Positions 8,701-16,486 of a stretch of 64,000 nucleotides of DNA are shown one piece after another (the first letter of the stretch is position 1; each line of letters starts with the position of its first letter). Made by a program: the position numbers and the translations under genes. Origin of the DNA: Streptomyces pluripotens (GTDB taxonomy: Bacteria > Actinomycetota > Actinomycetes > Streptomycetales > Streptomycetaceae); assembly GCF_000802245.2 (NCBI RefSeq), contig NZ_CP021080.1, positions 3,348,001 to 3,412,000 on the forward strand, in the 5' to 3' direction. Below the pieces are notes generated by a model. That model saw only the letters and a program-made list of their open reading frames with translations, was not told the origin of the DNA and made no database searches.

Positions 8701-9281
8701 AGCGTGCCCTGCAACACGTGCGTCAGGCTCACGGCGAGGAAGCCGCCCAGGCAGGAGTAGACCACGATCACCAGGGCGGTCAGGGACACACCCAGCCCGA
8801 ACCTGACGTCGAAGACGTGTTCGAAGAGGAGTCCGCCGGCCACCAGGCCACTGGCGACGTAGACGGTGAAGAACACGAGTGTGACCGCGGCCGAGACCAT
8901 CCGGAGCATCCGGGTACGGTCCTCGAACCGCTCCTCCAGGTAAGCCGACAGACTCACGGCGTTACCGGCCCGCTCGGTGTAGGTGCGCAGCCTCGGCGCG
9001 ACGAACAACCAGTTGAGGTAGGTGCCGATCACCAGGCCGACCGCGATCCAGCTGGCGCCCAGACCGGCCGCGTACACAGCTCCGGGGAGCGCGAGGAACA
9101 ACCAGCCGGACATGTCGCTGGCACCCGCGGACAGGGCGGCGACGAAGGCACGGAGCCTGCGGCCGCCCAGGGCGAAGTCGGCGAAGGTGTGAGTGCGGCC
9201 GTAGGCCCAGACACCCGTTCCGACCATGGCGGCCACATACACGAGGAATGTGGCCGCGATCGGCTCACTCAAGCCGAACAT
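5703..9281 (-). CDS. Sodium:solute symporter fused to PAS-GAF-SpoIIE phosphatase-HATPase
   Basis: A single 1192-residue frame. Residues 1-490 are a PutP-type SLC5/SSS transporter: SAGASDMSGW at 51-60 and the sodium-site segment STADSQLLVSS at 347-357, with about 13 helices. Then come a PAS domain at about 505-620, GAF at about 630-810, PP2C/SpoIIE at about 840-1062 and an RsbW-like HATPase at about 1075-1190. The phosphatase keeps its metal acidic residues (GGDWFDAI 850-857, GDVVGHG 869-875, D1006, D1052-D1053). The HATPase keeps its N box (ELVTNAIRH, N1114) and G box (DEGGRGL). Start ATG 9281 has GAGGA about eight bases upstream; ATG 9305 is possible. Fusions of SLC5 to histidine kinases (CbrA) are known; here the output would be a phosphatase and kinase acting on anti-sigma antagonists. 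It probably senses a transported solute, perhaps proline. Confidence 0.9.
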   Translation of the reverse strand: MFGLSEPIAATFLVYVAAMVGTGVWAYGRTHTFADFALGGRRLRAFVAALSAGASDMSGWLFLALPGAVYAAGLGASWIAVGLVIGTYLNWLFVAPRLRTYTERAGNAVSLSAYLEERFEDRTRMLRMVSAAVTLVFFTVYVASGLVAGGLLFEHVFDVRFGLGVSLTALVIVVYSCLGGFLAVSLTHVLQGTLMFLALLVLPIVGIEVLGGFGNLRDSLDNKTPDLLNMGAKVDYLNGQWSAGGSLGAIAIISLLAWGLGYFGQPHILARFMGIRSTRAVPAARRLGTGWVIVVLAGATLVGLVGIAQPSTPLHDPQTVYIVLSRTLLNPWVAGGMLIAVLSAIMSTADSQLLVSSVALTEDFYRAFLNRRASDRALVWFGRGAVVVVTLVAFVIALRGGGLLGIVGYAWAGFGAAFGPVVLLSLYWPRMTWAGAMAGIVSGAATVLLWKKINPLLGPFESNIYEMVPGVLVATAAALLFGRFVGRPPKRAFWRMPGGGVSQLMLTPFLTHAPVGIAVLDTDLRYVWVNEPLDRQIPLGRRLGRRMTEVLPKAEAEAFEERMLKVLDSGVPVMDYEHRGVGDIHSDRGRAISASFFAMKDRHGRIVGVWYMVIDITQRWRAQERLALLNDAASRIGSTLDVTRTAQELADEAVPSLADFVAVDLLDSVMRGEEPAPGPVGMSPVIRRAGQQSVREGCPEATLAVGETVRRAPASPVTRCLLESRTLVERNLDYSTSPWVTEDETLGASLRDYGFRSVMVVPVRARGVTLGVATFARSRRLGPFEDDDVRLAEELVSRAALSVDNARRFTRERTAARSMQRYLLPQDLSGGSALEVASWYLPADAPSGVGGDWFDAIPLSGARVALVVGDVVGHGINAAATMGRLRTAVRTLANLDLPPDELLAHLDDLVIGLMGEYGDEEPAAFEGAAAGTAFMGATCLYAIYDPVSRKCTLARAGHLLPVVVGPHGGADILDLPAGPPLGLGYLPFECVELELAEGSLIALYTDGLIESFDRDIDVGLARLSEVLATPRAALEETGRKVIDTLLTGPPADDAALLLARTRVLDPNRVVSWKLPSDPAAVAHARSLAAQQLTEWDMPDLTFTTELIVSELVTNAIRHAVGPVELRLIRDRDLICEVSDASSTSPRLRHARTTDEGGRGLLIVAQLTRRWGTRYTETGKIIWAEQSLSTGTV

Positions 9282-9806
9282 ATCGTCCTCGCTTGCGAGG
9301 TTCATGAGCACGGGCGCGACCGTCGCACGCCCCACAACTCTAGGTCCTACCGCACAAATGTACAGATTTTGGCCACCACCGGTCGACAGCGACGCTCGGG
9401 ACCGTTCCGGCCGGCCCCGGACACGCACCGTGCGGAGGGCGAACGCGGCGCCCGTACCGCCTGGTCCGGCCAGCCCCGTCGCACCAGAGGACCAGGCAAC
9501 CGGACACCACCGCACCCGGCAACCGGAACCGGAACCGGAATCTGAATCTGACGGCGAGGCGACCGCAACGCCGGGAACCGGACCGACCCCACCGCACCGC
9601 GGCCGGGCGACCGCAACGCCGGACGGCCCGGGAACCGGACAGCCGGGCCCGGCCCCCTCGGAAGGCCCGCCCGTGCTCCACATCCGCCTGCCCGGAAGGC
9701 CGCTCCCACCCAGCCCCTTCGCGTTCGGCGGTCCCCCGACGGCCTTCCGACAGCGTTTCGACGGCGTTTCGACGGCCGTCCCGGGCCGGGATCGGGGCGC
9801 CCCCGT
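9282..9806. other. Intergenic region with a short imperfect duplication
   Basis: 525 bases without a supported gene. A 17-bp sequence (GGCGACCGCAACGCCGG) occurs at 9558-9574 and again at 9606-9622, each followed by GGGAACCGGAC-like sequence, so a block of about 50 bp seems duplicated. The end near 9340-9370 is relatively AT-rich and is the likely promoter area of the transporter-phosphatase gene, but I see no clear -35/-10 pair. Confidence 0.5.
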
Positions 9807-10409
9807 TCAGGCGGGCAGGAGGCGGTCACTGGCCAGGATGGCCTGCTCGGCGGGGGTGGCCGTGCGCCGCCACTCCGGTGCGAGTGCGGCGTAGGTGGTG
9901 ACATCGTGCCAGCTGCCCTGGGTGCAGAACAGCTCACGCAGGGTGGCCTCGGGATGCAGACCTGCGGCGAGCATGACGTCCCGCATACGGCTGTGGTCGG
10001 TGCGGTGTCCGGCCCAGATGCGGTGCAGACCGAGCGGGCCGAAGCCGTAGGCCATCAGCAGGCGTCCGGCTTCGTGGCCACAACCCCGGACGGACGCGTC
10101 GGGCAGCAGCACGAGCGAGGTGAGCATGGCGTTGCTGCCGTAGTCCTCGACGAGCAGGCCCATGGTGCCGACCATGGTGTCGTCGCCCGGCGCGCACACG
10201 GCGAGGGTGTGCCTGCGGCGCGGGTGGGTGTAGGGCTGGGCGAGGCACTGCGCGAAGGTGTCCTGCGCCTGGCGCGCGTCCATGCGGTCGATGCCGAGGT
10301 AGCGGGTCAGGACGCGGTGGGTGTGGATGCGTTCGAAGGGTGCGAGGTCGGTAGCTCTCAGCTCCCGCAGCCACAGGTGGTCGCCGTGCAGTTCGGGGAT
10401 GTGTGTCAT
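9807..10409 (-). CDS. GNAT-family N-acetyltransferase
   Basis: 200 residues with the RimJ/RimL-type layout: an N-terminal LWLRELRATDLAPFERIHTH, a central strand TMVGTMGLLVEDY, and the acetyl-CoA segment, here PDASVRGCGHEAGRLLMAYGF, followed by LGLHRIWAGHRTDHSRMRDV. ATG 10409 overlaps the TGA of the upstream ThiF-like gene by four bases, so the two are coupled. The substrate is unknown. The acetyl-CoA loop deviates from the usual Q/R-x-x-G-x-G/A, reading VRGCGHEAG. Confidence 0.82.
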   Translation of the reverse strand: MTHIPELHGDHLWLRELRATDLAPFERIHTHRVLTRYLGIDRMDARQAQDTFAQCLAQPYTHPRRRHTLAVCAPGDDTMVGTMGLLVEDYGSNAMLTSLVLLPDASVRGCGHEAGRLLMAYGFGPLGLHRIWAGHRTDHSRMRDVMLAAGLHPEATLRELFCTQGSWHDVTTYAALAPEWRRTATPAEQAILASDRLLPA

Positions 10410-11575
10410 GACGCGGCTCCGGCGGGGGAGGCGGCCTGCTCGCCGGCGACCAGGGCTTCGAGGTCCACGTAGTAGCGCCCCGACGGCACCGAAGCGCCCA
10501 GCAGGATGCGGCGGGCGGTGTCGGCGACCAGGGCTCCGCCGAGCATGACGCCGCTCGCCAGCTGCGGCCAGCTGGACAGCGTGCGGCCGATCCGGCCGAG
10601 TGCGTCGGTCATGGCGGTACTGAGACGGCTCTCGTCCACGATCCGGAGCAGGAAGTCGATCGTCCCCGTGGCGTCGAGGCCACGGACGTCGTGTGCGGTG
10701 GCCGCACCGGCCCGGCCGTGGAAGAGCGGCCGGTCCGGTTCCTCGTCGAAGCGTTCCACGTCCAGCAGGCCACGGTCGTTGGCATCCATCAGGACCGGGA
10801 CACGACGGGCACGGGCGTACTCGCGGGCGGCCACCTTCGCCCAAGGCGTGTCGCACTCCTCCACGAGCAGGTCGAGCCCGGATCCCGGGGCGCCGCCGAA
10901 GAACTCCCCAATGGTCTCCTCCGTCAGCCCCGCGCGGTGGATCTCGATGTCGAGATAGGGGTCGACCTCGTACATCTGGCGTGCGCACAGCACGGTCTTC
11001 TCCAAGCCGAGGTCGTGGACACCGGCCCGCAACCGGTTGAGGTTGGACAGGCCAAGCCGGTCGGAATCCGCCAGCCGGAACGATCCTCCTACGCCTTCCA
11101 TCGCACAGGTGAACGCCGCGCTGTTCCCCACGGACAGGCCGATGACACCGATGCGACGGCCGAGCAGCGCCTGCTGTTCCACCCGGGTGATCTTGTCCCG
11201 GTTGCGGTCGGTACGGACCAGGCGGAACTCCTCGGGCGGCAGGACGTGCACCAGCCTCCCCGACCACGGGTACCAGGCCCAGGTGCCGTAGCGGTGGCGC
11301 GGAACACCGGCGCACACCTCGGCGATGGCGGCTTCCAGGTGCCGTGCGTCCAGCGGCCACCCCGGCCGCAGACAGCGCACCAGTTCCGTCAGCTGGTCGT
11401 CGATGCGGTCGTGCACCTCTCGTACGGCACCCGACTCCAGCAGTGCCGTCAGGGCTGCTTCCCCGTCGGCCTCGGCGGGACGCAACAGAACGGGCTGCCA
11501 GGCGCCCTCCCGCGACCGGGCCGGTTCGGAGCATGACCGGGGCTGCCCGCAGGCAGCGGTATCTGAAGGGATCAC
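10406..11575 (-). CDS. ThiF/MoeB-like (E1-like) adenylating protein
   Basis: 389 residues from GTG 11575; no strong ribosome site is visible and no other in-frame start is better. The middle carries an E1-type Rossmann ATP site: RRIGVIGLSVGNSAAFTCA, then FRLADSDRLGLSNLNRL, the D-x-D...NLNR pattern of ThiF, MoeB and HesA proteins. N-terminal about 120 residues are an extra domain (WAWYPWSGRLVHVLPPEEFR). Zinc cysteine pairs of MoeB/ThiF are absent, and no obvious catalytic Cys is seen. It belongs to stand-alone actinobacterial E1-like proteins of unknown target. The coupled GNAT suggests a two-step modification of one substrate; this is inference. Confidence 0.78.
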   Translation of the reverse strand: MIPSDTAACGQPRSCSEPARSREGAWQPVLLRPAEADGEAALTALLESGAVREVHDRIDDQLTELVRCLRPGWPLDARHLEAAIAEVCAGVPRHRYGTWAWYPWSGRLVHVLPPEEFRLVRTDRNRDKITRVEQQALLGRRIGVIGLSVGNSAAFTCAMEGVGGSFRLADSDRLGLSNLNRLRAGVHDLGLEKTVLCARQMYEVDPYLDIEIHRAGLTEETIGEFFGGAPGSGLDLLVEECDTPWAKVAAREYARARRVPVLMDANDRGLLDVERFDEEPDRPLFHGRAGAATAHDVRGLDATGTIDFLLRIVDESRLSTAMTDALGRIGRTLSSWPQLASGVMLGGALVADTARRILLGASVPSGRYYVDLEALVAGEQAASPAGAAS

Positions 11576-11778
11576 GAGGCGCGAAGGTAGCAGTGGAACG
11601 ATCTTGGAAAGCCCTTGTCACACCGGAGCGCACACTCGAATTAATGCGCGACTCCTTCGCGCCCTCTCCCTGTCTTTCCGCCCCGGCGTACGCCCCCACT
11701 CAGACCAGGGCCCTCCGCCGCGCGAGGTACGCCCCCGCCCGGCCCCTCCGCCGGCCGCCGAAGCCGCCCGCCAGGGGC

Positions 11779-12444
11779 TCAGCCCGCCACCGAGCAGTCC
11801 CCCCAGGCCGCGGCCAGGGCGCTGGGAATCTGCGGTACGTCGGCGCAGCCGTGCGGGCCACTGGGGAAGCCGTCGCTGGCGATGTACACCCAGTGGCCCG
11901 TGGAGGTGGCCCGGAAGTACTTGGTGGCGCTGCCCTCGTCCTGCATCCCCACGCGCTCCTCGTAGGTGGCACCGGGGGTGAGTTGAAAACGGGTGGCGGC
12001 GTAGCCGACGCCGTCGCACTGGCCGTAGAAGAACTGGTGCGACGCCGGTCGGATGTGGCGGAAGTGGGGGAACCTGCGCTCATAAGCCGTCGTCACGGCG
12101 TCCTTCACGCCGCCGACGACGACCAGATTGCGGCAGCCCGGGAGGTTCTGCGGCGGGTGGCTGGTTCCAGCGCGGGTGGGGGCCGGGGTATGGGCCGGGG
12201 CGGCCGAGGCGTGCGAAGACGTGGCCGCGGGCGTGGGCGTGGCCGCGGGCGTGGTGACGGAACCCGGGGGTGTGCTGGGGGCGGGAGCGTCGGAGGGGGT
12301 GCCTGCCGTGACGGAGGCGCCCGAAGAGGCGGAAGGAAGGGGGGCGTCGGATCGGGAGTGGGCACTGGACGATTTCTGACAGCCTGCCACCAGCAGGATG
12401 CCCCCTATCAGCACTATCACCGACGTACCTCTGGTACCGGGCAT
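11779..12444 (-). CDS. Secreted lipoprotein, function unknown
   Basis: 221 residues. ATG 12444 has GAGGAGAGG about seven bases upstream. The signal peptide ends in a lipobox (LVAGC, Cys 22), so it should be lipid-anchored outside the membrane. Residues 25-95 are a low-complexity Ser/Pro/Ala/Thr linker. The globular part (about 100-221) includes YERRFPHFRHIRPASHQFFY and several Cys (CRNL, GQCD, HGCAD, DCSV) that could form two disulfides. I do not recognise the domain. It is divergent from the first sigma cassette, 270 bases away, which might control it. Confidence 0.75.
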   Translation of the reverse strand: MPGTRGTSVIVLIGGILLVAGCQKSSSAHSRSDAPLPSASSGASVTAGTPSDAPAPSTPPGSVTTPAATPTPAATSSHASAAPAHTPAPTRAGTSHPPQNLPGCRNLVVVGGVKDAVTTAYERRFPHFRHIRPASHQFFYGQCDGVGYAATRFQLTPGATYEERVGMQDEGSATKYFRATSTGHWVYIASDGFPSGPHGCADVPQIPSALAAAWGDCSVAG

Positions 12445-12714
12445 GACGAGTCCTCTCCTCGGCCGCTGAAGCCACGGCCACGAGCGGGTGGCCGCGGTGG
12501 TGCAACCGGCGGTTCACCGGCTGCCGACTCGCCTTTAGGACAGCGCTGGACGGCCCGGAGGTTGCGGACGGAGGCTTGCGGAACGGTCTCGATTCCATAG
12601 CGGCGTTGGCTGGAACCCTGCGGTTGGATTCCCCCGGCCCGGCGTGGATCCGCGGGGTGGCCATTCTGCGTGAGAAGGGGTATGCGACCCCGAGAAAACC
12701 CACCGGGCCGCGGT

Positions 12715-13233
12715 ATGGACGAGCGCGAGTTCGACGCCTTCTACACCGCGAGCGTCGGCCGTCTCATCGGTCAGCTGTACGCGATGACAGGTGATCTGGC
12801 CGAGGCCCAGGACGTGGTGCAAGAGGCCTTCGCCCGGGCCTGGGAACGCCGGTCCGAGCTGGATCTGAACGGCGCACCCGAGGCATGGGTGCGCACGGTG
12901 GCCTGGCGCATGGCAGTGAGCCGGTGGCGGCGGGTGCGCACCGCGCTGGCCTTCGCCCGGCGGCAGGGGCCGCCTGCTCCGGTGCCCCCGCCGGAACCGC
13001 ACCACGTACTGCTGGTCCAGGCACTGCGGCAGATCCCCGAGGCCCAACGGCACGCCGTAGTGCTGCATCATCTGTGTGACCTACCGGTGGAGCAGGTGGC
13101 CGCCGAGACCGGTCGCCCCGTCGGCACGGTCAAAGCGCAACTGAGCCGCGGGCGAGCGGCGTTGGCACGCCTGCTGGCCGACACGGAACTGGATCCGCGG
13201 ACGACCGGACTGCCGGAGGTGCGGCATGGCTGA
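12715..13233 (+). CDS. ECF RNA polymerase sigma factor, SigE-family type (cassette 1)
   Basis: 172 residues from the ATG that aligns with the start of its paralogue at 20270 (MDEREFDAFYTASVGRL versus MTEEEFDDFYAAAFPRL); in-frame starts at 12670 and 12682 would add an unrelated tail. Region 2 (AEAQDVVQEAFARAWER) and region 4 (RHAVVLHHLCDLPVEQVA, then GTVKAQLSRGRAAL) are complete. The helix-turn-helix near the end should read the -35 element. It overlaps the next gene by eight bases. Like other members of this actinobacterial group it probably answers to the membrane protein encoded just downstream, which would hold it inactive. Confidence 0.9.
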   Translation: MDEREFDAFYTASVGRLIGQLYAMTGDLAEAQDVVQEAFARAWERRSELDLNGAPEAWVRTVAWRMAVSRWRRVRTALAFARRQGPPAPVPPPEPHHVLLVQALRQIPEAQRHAVVLHHLCDLPVEQVAAETGRPVGTVKAQLSRGRAALARLLADTELDPRTTGLPEVRHG

Positions 13234-13831
13234 CGAGACCGAGCTGGAGCAGCATCTGGCCGAACTCGCCGAGTCGGGGCGACGGCGGACGGTACCGCTC
13301 ACCGCGGACCGGGTGCGGGCCCGCGGTGAACAGCGCCTGCGCCGCAAGCGGGCGGCCGTGACGTCCGGTGGCGCACTGCTGGTGGCCGCCCTGGCGGTGG
13401 GTGGTCTGTCACTGGCCCGCGCCACCCTGGTACCGGAACCGGCCGCGGTCAGCCCGACGCCGACCGCCGGCACACCGACGCCGGGCCCCTCGTCCTTCGT
13501 ACCGCCGTCGCCCGCACCGGGCGAGGAGTACGCCAGCGAACTCGGCTACGTGTACGACGCGGTGACGCGGGGCGACGCGGTGCGGGTGACCGTCGAGCAG
13601 CTCCGTACCGTCCACGGGACGGTGGCGCCCACGGGGGTGGTGCACACGCTCACCCTGCCGCGGGAGACGCTGGTGGAGGCGCGGCAACTCTCCGGTGGAC
13701 ATCCTGCGGACGTGTCGCTCGGCGGGCTGGTGGGACAACTGGCCGCCGGTCCCCGGTGGATGTTCGCGATCGACTACGACGCCCAGGGCCGGGTGGAGTC
13801 CCTTCGGGAGGCGGTCTGGCTCACCGGGTGA
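13226..13831 (+). CDS. Single-pass membrane protein, putative anti-sigma factor of cassette 1
   Basis: 201 residues overlapping the sigma gene by eight bases. An N-terminal cytoplasmic segment (about 1-45, rich in Arg and Glu) is followed by one membrane helix (GGALLVAALAVGGLSLA, about 48-65), a Pro/Thr linker, and an extracellular domain of about 100 residues. This is the layout of an anti-sigma factor, although no zinc-binding ZAS motif is visible. The extracellular domain resembles that of the lipoprotein at 13991 in ending with YDAQGRVESL-like sequence (there FDGTGRVSRV). Role inferred from position and topology. Confidence 0.65.
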   Translation: MADETELEQHLAELAESGRRRTVPLTADRVRARGEQRLRRKRAAVTSGGALLVAALAVGGLSLARATLVPEPAAVSPTPTAGTPTPGPSSFVPPSPAPGEEYASELGYVYDAVTRGDAVRVTVEQLRTVHGTVAPTGVVHTLTLPRETLVEARQLSGGHPADVSLGGLVGQLAAGPRWMFAIDYDAQGRVESLREAVWLTG

Positions 13832-13990
13832 GGTCACCCGGACCGGACCGTGCGGAAGCGCGCGTGCGCCGAGGATGCCCGCCGGGTTCGTGACGGCCAT
13901 GGCATCGAGGTGCAACCCGACGGCGGAGTGGCGCGTAGACCCCGTGTGTCCAGAACACATCACCACACCCACCCGGAAGGGAATCCGCTC

Positions 13991-14632
13991 ATGCTCAGCT
14001 CCCGCCGCAGGATCGTCATCGTCCCCGTCTCGGCCCTCGTTCTCGCCTCGGCAGCCCTGACCGCGTGCACCGCAAGGGGCGAAAGCGGGCAGGCGGGCTC
14101 CGGCGCCCCGTCGACGTCGGTGACCGCTTCCGCACCGGTGTCCGCGCGGGCCTCCGCGTCGACACCGCCCGGCACGACGGCTTCGGGCGCCGCGCCCGGT
14201 GGTGGCACGGGCCGGGGGCAGGCGTCGGCGCCGGCCGACACATCCGCCCCGACCGGTGCGACGACGCCTGCCGGCGCGGCGCGCTGGGCCGGCACCAAGC
14301 AGTTCGTACAGATCAGCAAGGCATGGATCAGCGGCGGGCGGACCTACCTGTCCGTACGGACCGCCCAGAAGGTGGCCGTCACCGGCCCGTACGAGGCATG
14401 GCACATCATGCCCGGCCAGGGTCCATACGCCACGGTGTCCATGGCCGCGGACGGCCGGGTGCTGCTGTCGGCACCACTGGGCGACGACTCCCAACCCGTG
14501 TCCTACTCCCAGGCCGAGTTCGTCCGGCGGCTGACGGCCGAATCGTCCTTGATCCGTCCGGCACTGGGATATGACCTGAGTTTCGACGGAACGGGCCGGG
14601 TGTCCAGGGTGCAGTCGCTGTACACCCCCTGA
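13991..14632 (+). CDS. Lipoprotein linked to sigma cassette 1
   Basis: 213 residues. ATG 13991 has GGAAGGGAA about eight bases upstream. The lipobox LTAC puts the lipidated Cys near residue 24. A Ser/Thr/Ala/Pro linker of about 75 residues leads to a C-terminal domain of about 110 residues (KQFVQISKAWISGGRTYLSV to the end), which by eye resembles the extracellular part of the preceding membrane protein. The lipoprotein could therefore be a signal-presenting or decoy partner outside the cell. Conserved family not recognised. 159 bases separate it from the membrane protein; same strand. Confidence 0.72.
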   Translation: MLSSRRRIVIVPVSALVLASAALTACTARGESGQAGSGAPSTSVTASAPVSARASASTPPGTTASGAAPGGGTGRGQASAPADTSAPTGATTPAGAARWAGTKQFVQISKAWISGGRTYLSVRTAQKVAVTGPYEAWHIMPGQGPYATVSMAADGRVLLSAPLGDDSQPVSYSQAEFVRRLTAESSLIRPALGYDLSFDGTGRVSRVQSLYTP

Positions 14633-14813
14633 ACGGCCCGGCCGGCAGTCACGTGCCAGTCCGCCGTCCGCCCTCGCCGGCCTCCGCGCGCCCCGGCCGG
14701 CCGGGGCGCGCGGGGCGCGCGGATCTGCCCGGGAGCTGGGCAGCCTGCTTCGCCGCGGGCCGAGACAGCAAGGGGCCAAGGGCAGGCAAGCGACCGCGCA
14801 CCGCCGAAACAGC

Positions 14814-15096
14814 CGTGACCGCCGGAGCGGGCGTGGGCCGGGGTGTCCGGTCTCGGTCGAGTTGGACCACAACAGGGCTGTGACCTGCGATGGTTCAGGT
14901 TGAGCGAGACGCTCCCGGATCGCGCGTCTCGCTCAAGTTGAGGCACTGCGCCGAGATCGCGGGATCGGCCCGATGTCGTGACCTGCAGCGTCTCGCTCAA
15001 CCTGGGCCATCAAGGGCAGATGGCTCGGGTCGAGCGGGACTGGCTCACCTACAGCGAGACCGGACACGTGACCGCCGGAGCGGGCGTGGGCCGGGG
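14814..15096. repeat. Cluster of direct and inverted repeats in the 14633-15170 gap
   Basis: No gene is supported in this 538-bp gap. A 30-bp perfect direct repeat lies at 14814-14843 and 15067-15096. Between the copies, the sequence TTGAGCGAGACGC occurs at 14900-14912 (plus) and, inverted, at 14924-14936 and 14988-15000. More diverged relatives are near 14855-14870 and 15026-15042. GTGTCCGGTCTCG at 14844-14856 is inverted at 15055-15067 with one mismatch. The pairs can form a 13-bp stem with an 11-base loop (14900-14936). The unit looks like a small mosaic element; it encodes no transposase. Confidence 0.7.
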
Positions 15097-15170
15097 CGCG
15101 AAGACGCTGTGGGGAGAGCGTTCCCGCCCGCCCTTGCTCCCAGACTGAATGAGTGTTTAATATGCTGCAC

Positions 15171-15815
15171 ATGCGTTCAACCCGTGACGACCGGACCACC
15201 CGGGCGATCATCCGTGACGAGGCGCTCAGCTTGTTCGCCGCGCAGGGGCCGGAGTCGGTCACCGTGCGGCAGATCGCCGCCGCCGCGGGCGTGTCACCCG
15301 CCCTGGTCGTGCACCACTTCGGGTCCAAGGAAGGACTGCGCCAGGAAATCGACCAGTACGTCCTGGACGGCTTCGAGGCGATGCTCGGCGCACTGACCGG
15401 CGAGAACGGGGCGGAGCTGCTCGACCCCGGGACCGGGGCCGGCTCGCTGAGCGAGGCCCTGGCGCGGCACCTTCCCGAAGGCTCACCGCTGCCGGCGTAC
15501 CTGCGAAGGCTCCTGGTGTCCGACACCGAGGCCGGACGCCGCCTGTTCAGACGGCTCTACGAGTTGAGCACGGCCGCACTCGAAGGGCTGGCGGCGATCG
15601 GGCTGGCCTCACCCGGGCGCGATCCGGCGGTGCGGGCGGCCCTGCTGCTCGCCAACGACCTGGCCCTGTTCCTGCTGCGCGACCGCCTGGCCGAGGTCCT
15701 CGACATGGACCCGCTCTCGGCCGACGGCATGACCCGCTGGGCCCCGGAGATGCTCAGCATCTACGCGGGCGGGCTGAACGCAGTACCACCGGAACCACAA
15801 GGAGACGTTTCCTAG
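15171..15815 (+). CDS. TetR-family regulator of the ABC transporter operon
   Basis: 214 residues. The TetR helix-turn-helix is clear: TVRQIAAAAGVSPALVVHHFGSKEGLRQ. Starts at GTG 15153, ATG 15162 and ATG 15171 are all in frame; I chose 15171 because homologues begin close to the first helix. The AT-rich sequence just before (TGAATGAGTGTTTAATATG, 15146-15164) may be the promoter or the operator. The C-terminal half is a typical all-helical ligand domain. The ABC ATPase gene follows 11 bases later, so it is the local regulator, likely responding to the exported compound. Confidence 0.88.
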   Translation: MRSTRDDRTTRAIIRDEALSLFAAQGPESVTVRQIAAAAGVSPALVVHHFGSKEGLRQEIDQYVLDGFEAMLGALTGENGAELLDPGTGAGSLSEALARHLPEGSPLPAYLRRLLVSDTEAGRRLFRRLYELSTAALEGLAAIGLASPGRDPAVRAALLLANDLALFLLRDRLAEVLDMDPLSADGMTRWAPEMLSIYAGGLNAVPPEPQGDVS

Positions 15816-15826
15816 GGAGACTGCGC

Positions 15827-16486
15827 ATGGCGCCCGGCTCAACCCCCCTGCTCGAACCCGTACTTCAGGCTCACGACATCCACAAGTCCTACGGCAAGCG
15901 TTCCGTGCTGCGCGGCGCCGACCTCACCGTCGCCCCCGGCCAGCTCGTCGCGGTCGTCGGAGAGAACGGAGCCGGCAAGTCGACGCTGCTGAAGATCCTG
16001 GCCGGCACCCTGTCCGCCGACCGCGGCGAGGTCACCCTGTCCGGCGATCTCGGCTACTGCCCGCAGGCCCCGGTGCTGAACGCGGGCCTCACCGTCGAAC
16101 AGCACCTGCACTACTTCGCCGCCGCACACCGTCTGCCCGACCTGGACCGTGGACACGAACTCCTGCGGCTCCTCGGATTCGAGCGGTACGCGCACACCCC
16201 CGTCGGCGAACTGTCCGGCGGGACCCGGCAGAAGCTCAACCTCACCGTGGCCCTGCTCCACGACCCGGACGTGCTGCTCCTCGACGAGCCGTACCAGGGC
16301 TTCGACTGGGAAACGTACCTGCGGTTCTGGGACCTGGTCGACGACCTGCGGGGCCGCGGCAAAGCCGTCGTGATCATCACCCACCTCGTCTTCGAACAGG
16401 ACCGCTTCGACCTGCTGGTCGACCTCGCGGCCGGCCGGCTCACGCCGCGCACCGACTCCAGAGAGGACCGTCATGTCAGCGTCTGA
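15827..16486 (+). CDS. ABC transporter ATP-binding protein
   Basis: 219 residues. ATG 15827 follows AGGGAG at a good distance. Walker A (GENGAGKST, about 46-54), a Q-loop (CPQAP), signature (LSGGTRQ, about 125-131), Walker B with catalytic Glu (VLLLDEP) and the switch His (IITH) are all present, so it should be an active ATPase. The type is that of ABC-2 exporters for drugs or lipids. It overlaps the permease gene by 14 bases and follows the tetR gene closely. Confidence 0.92.
   Translation: MAPGSTPLLEPVLQAHDIHKSYGKRSVLRGADLTVAPGQLVAVVGENGAGKSTLLKILAGTLSADRGEVTLSGDLGYCPQAPVLNAGLTVEQHLHYFAAAHRLPDLDRGHELLRLLGFERYAHTPVGELSGGTRQKLNLTVALLHDPDVLLLDEPYQGFDWETYLRFWDLVDDLRGRGKAVVIITHLVFEQDRFDLLVDLAAGRLTPRTDSREDRHVSV

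Noticed and set aside
14633..15170. Insertion sequence
   Set aside because: Repeats are present but there is no transposase frame, no terminal inverted repeat pair at both ends and no target duplication.
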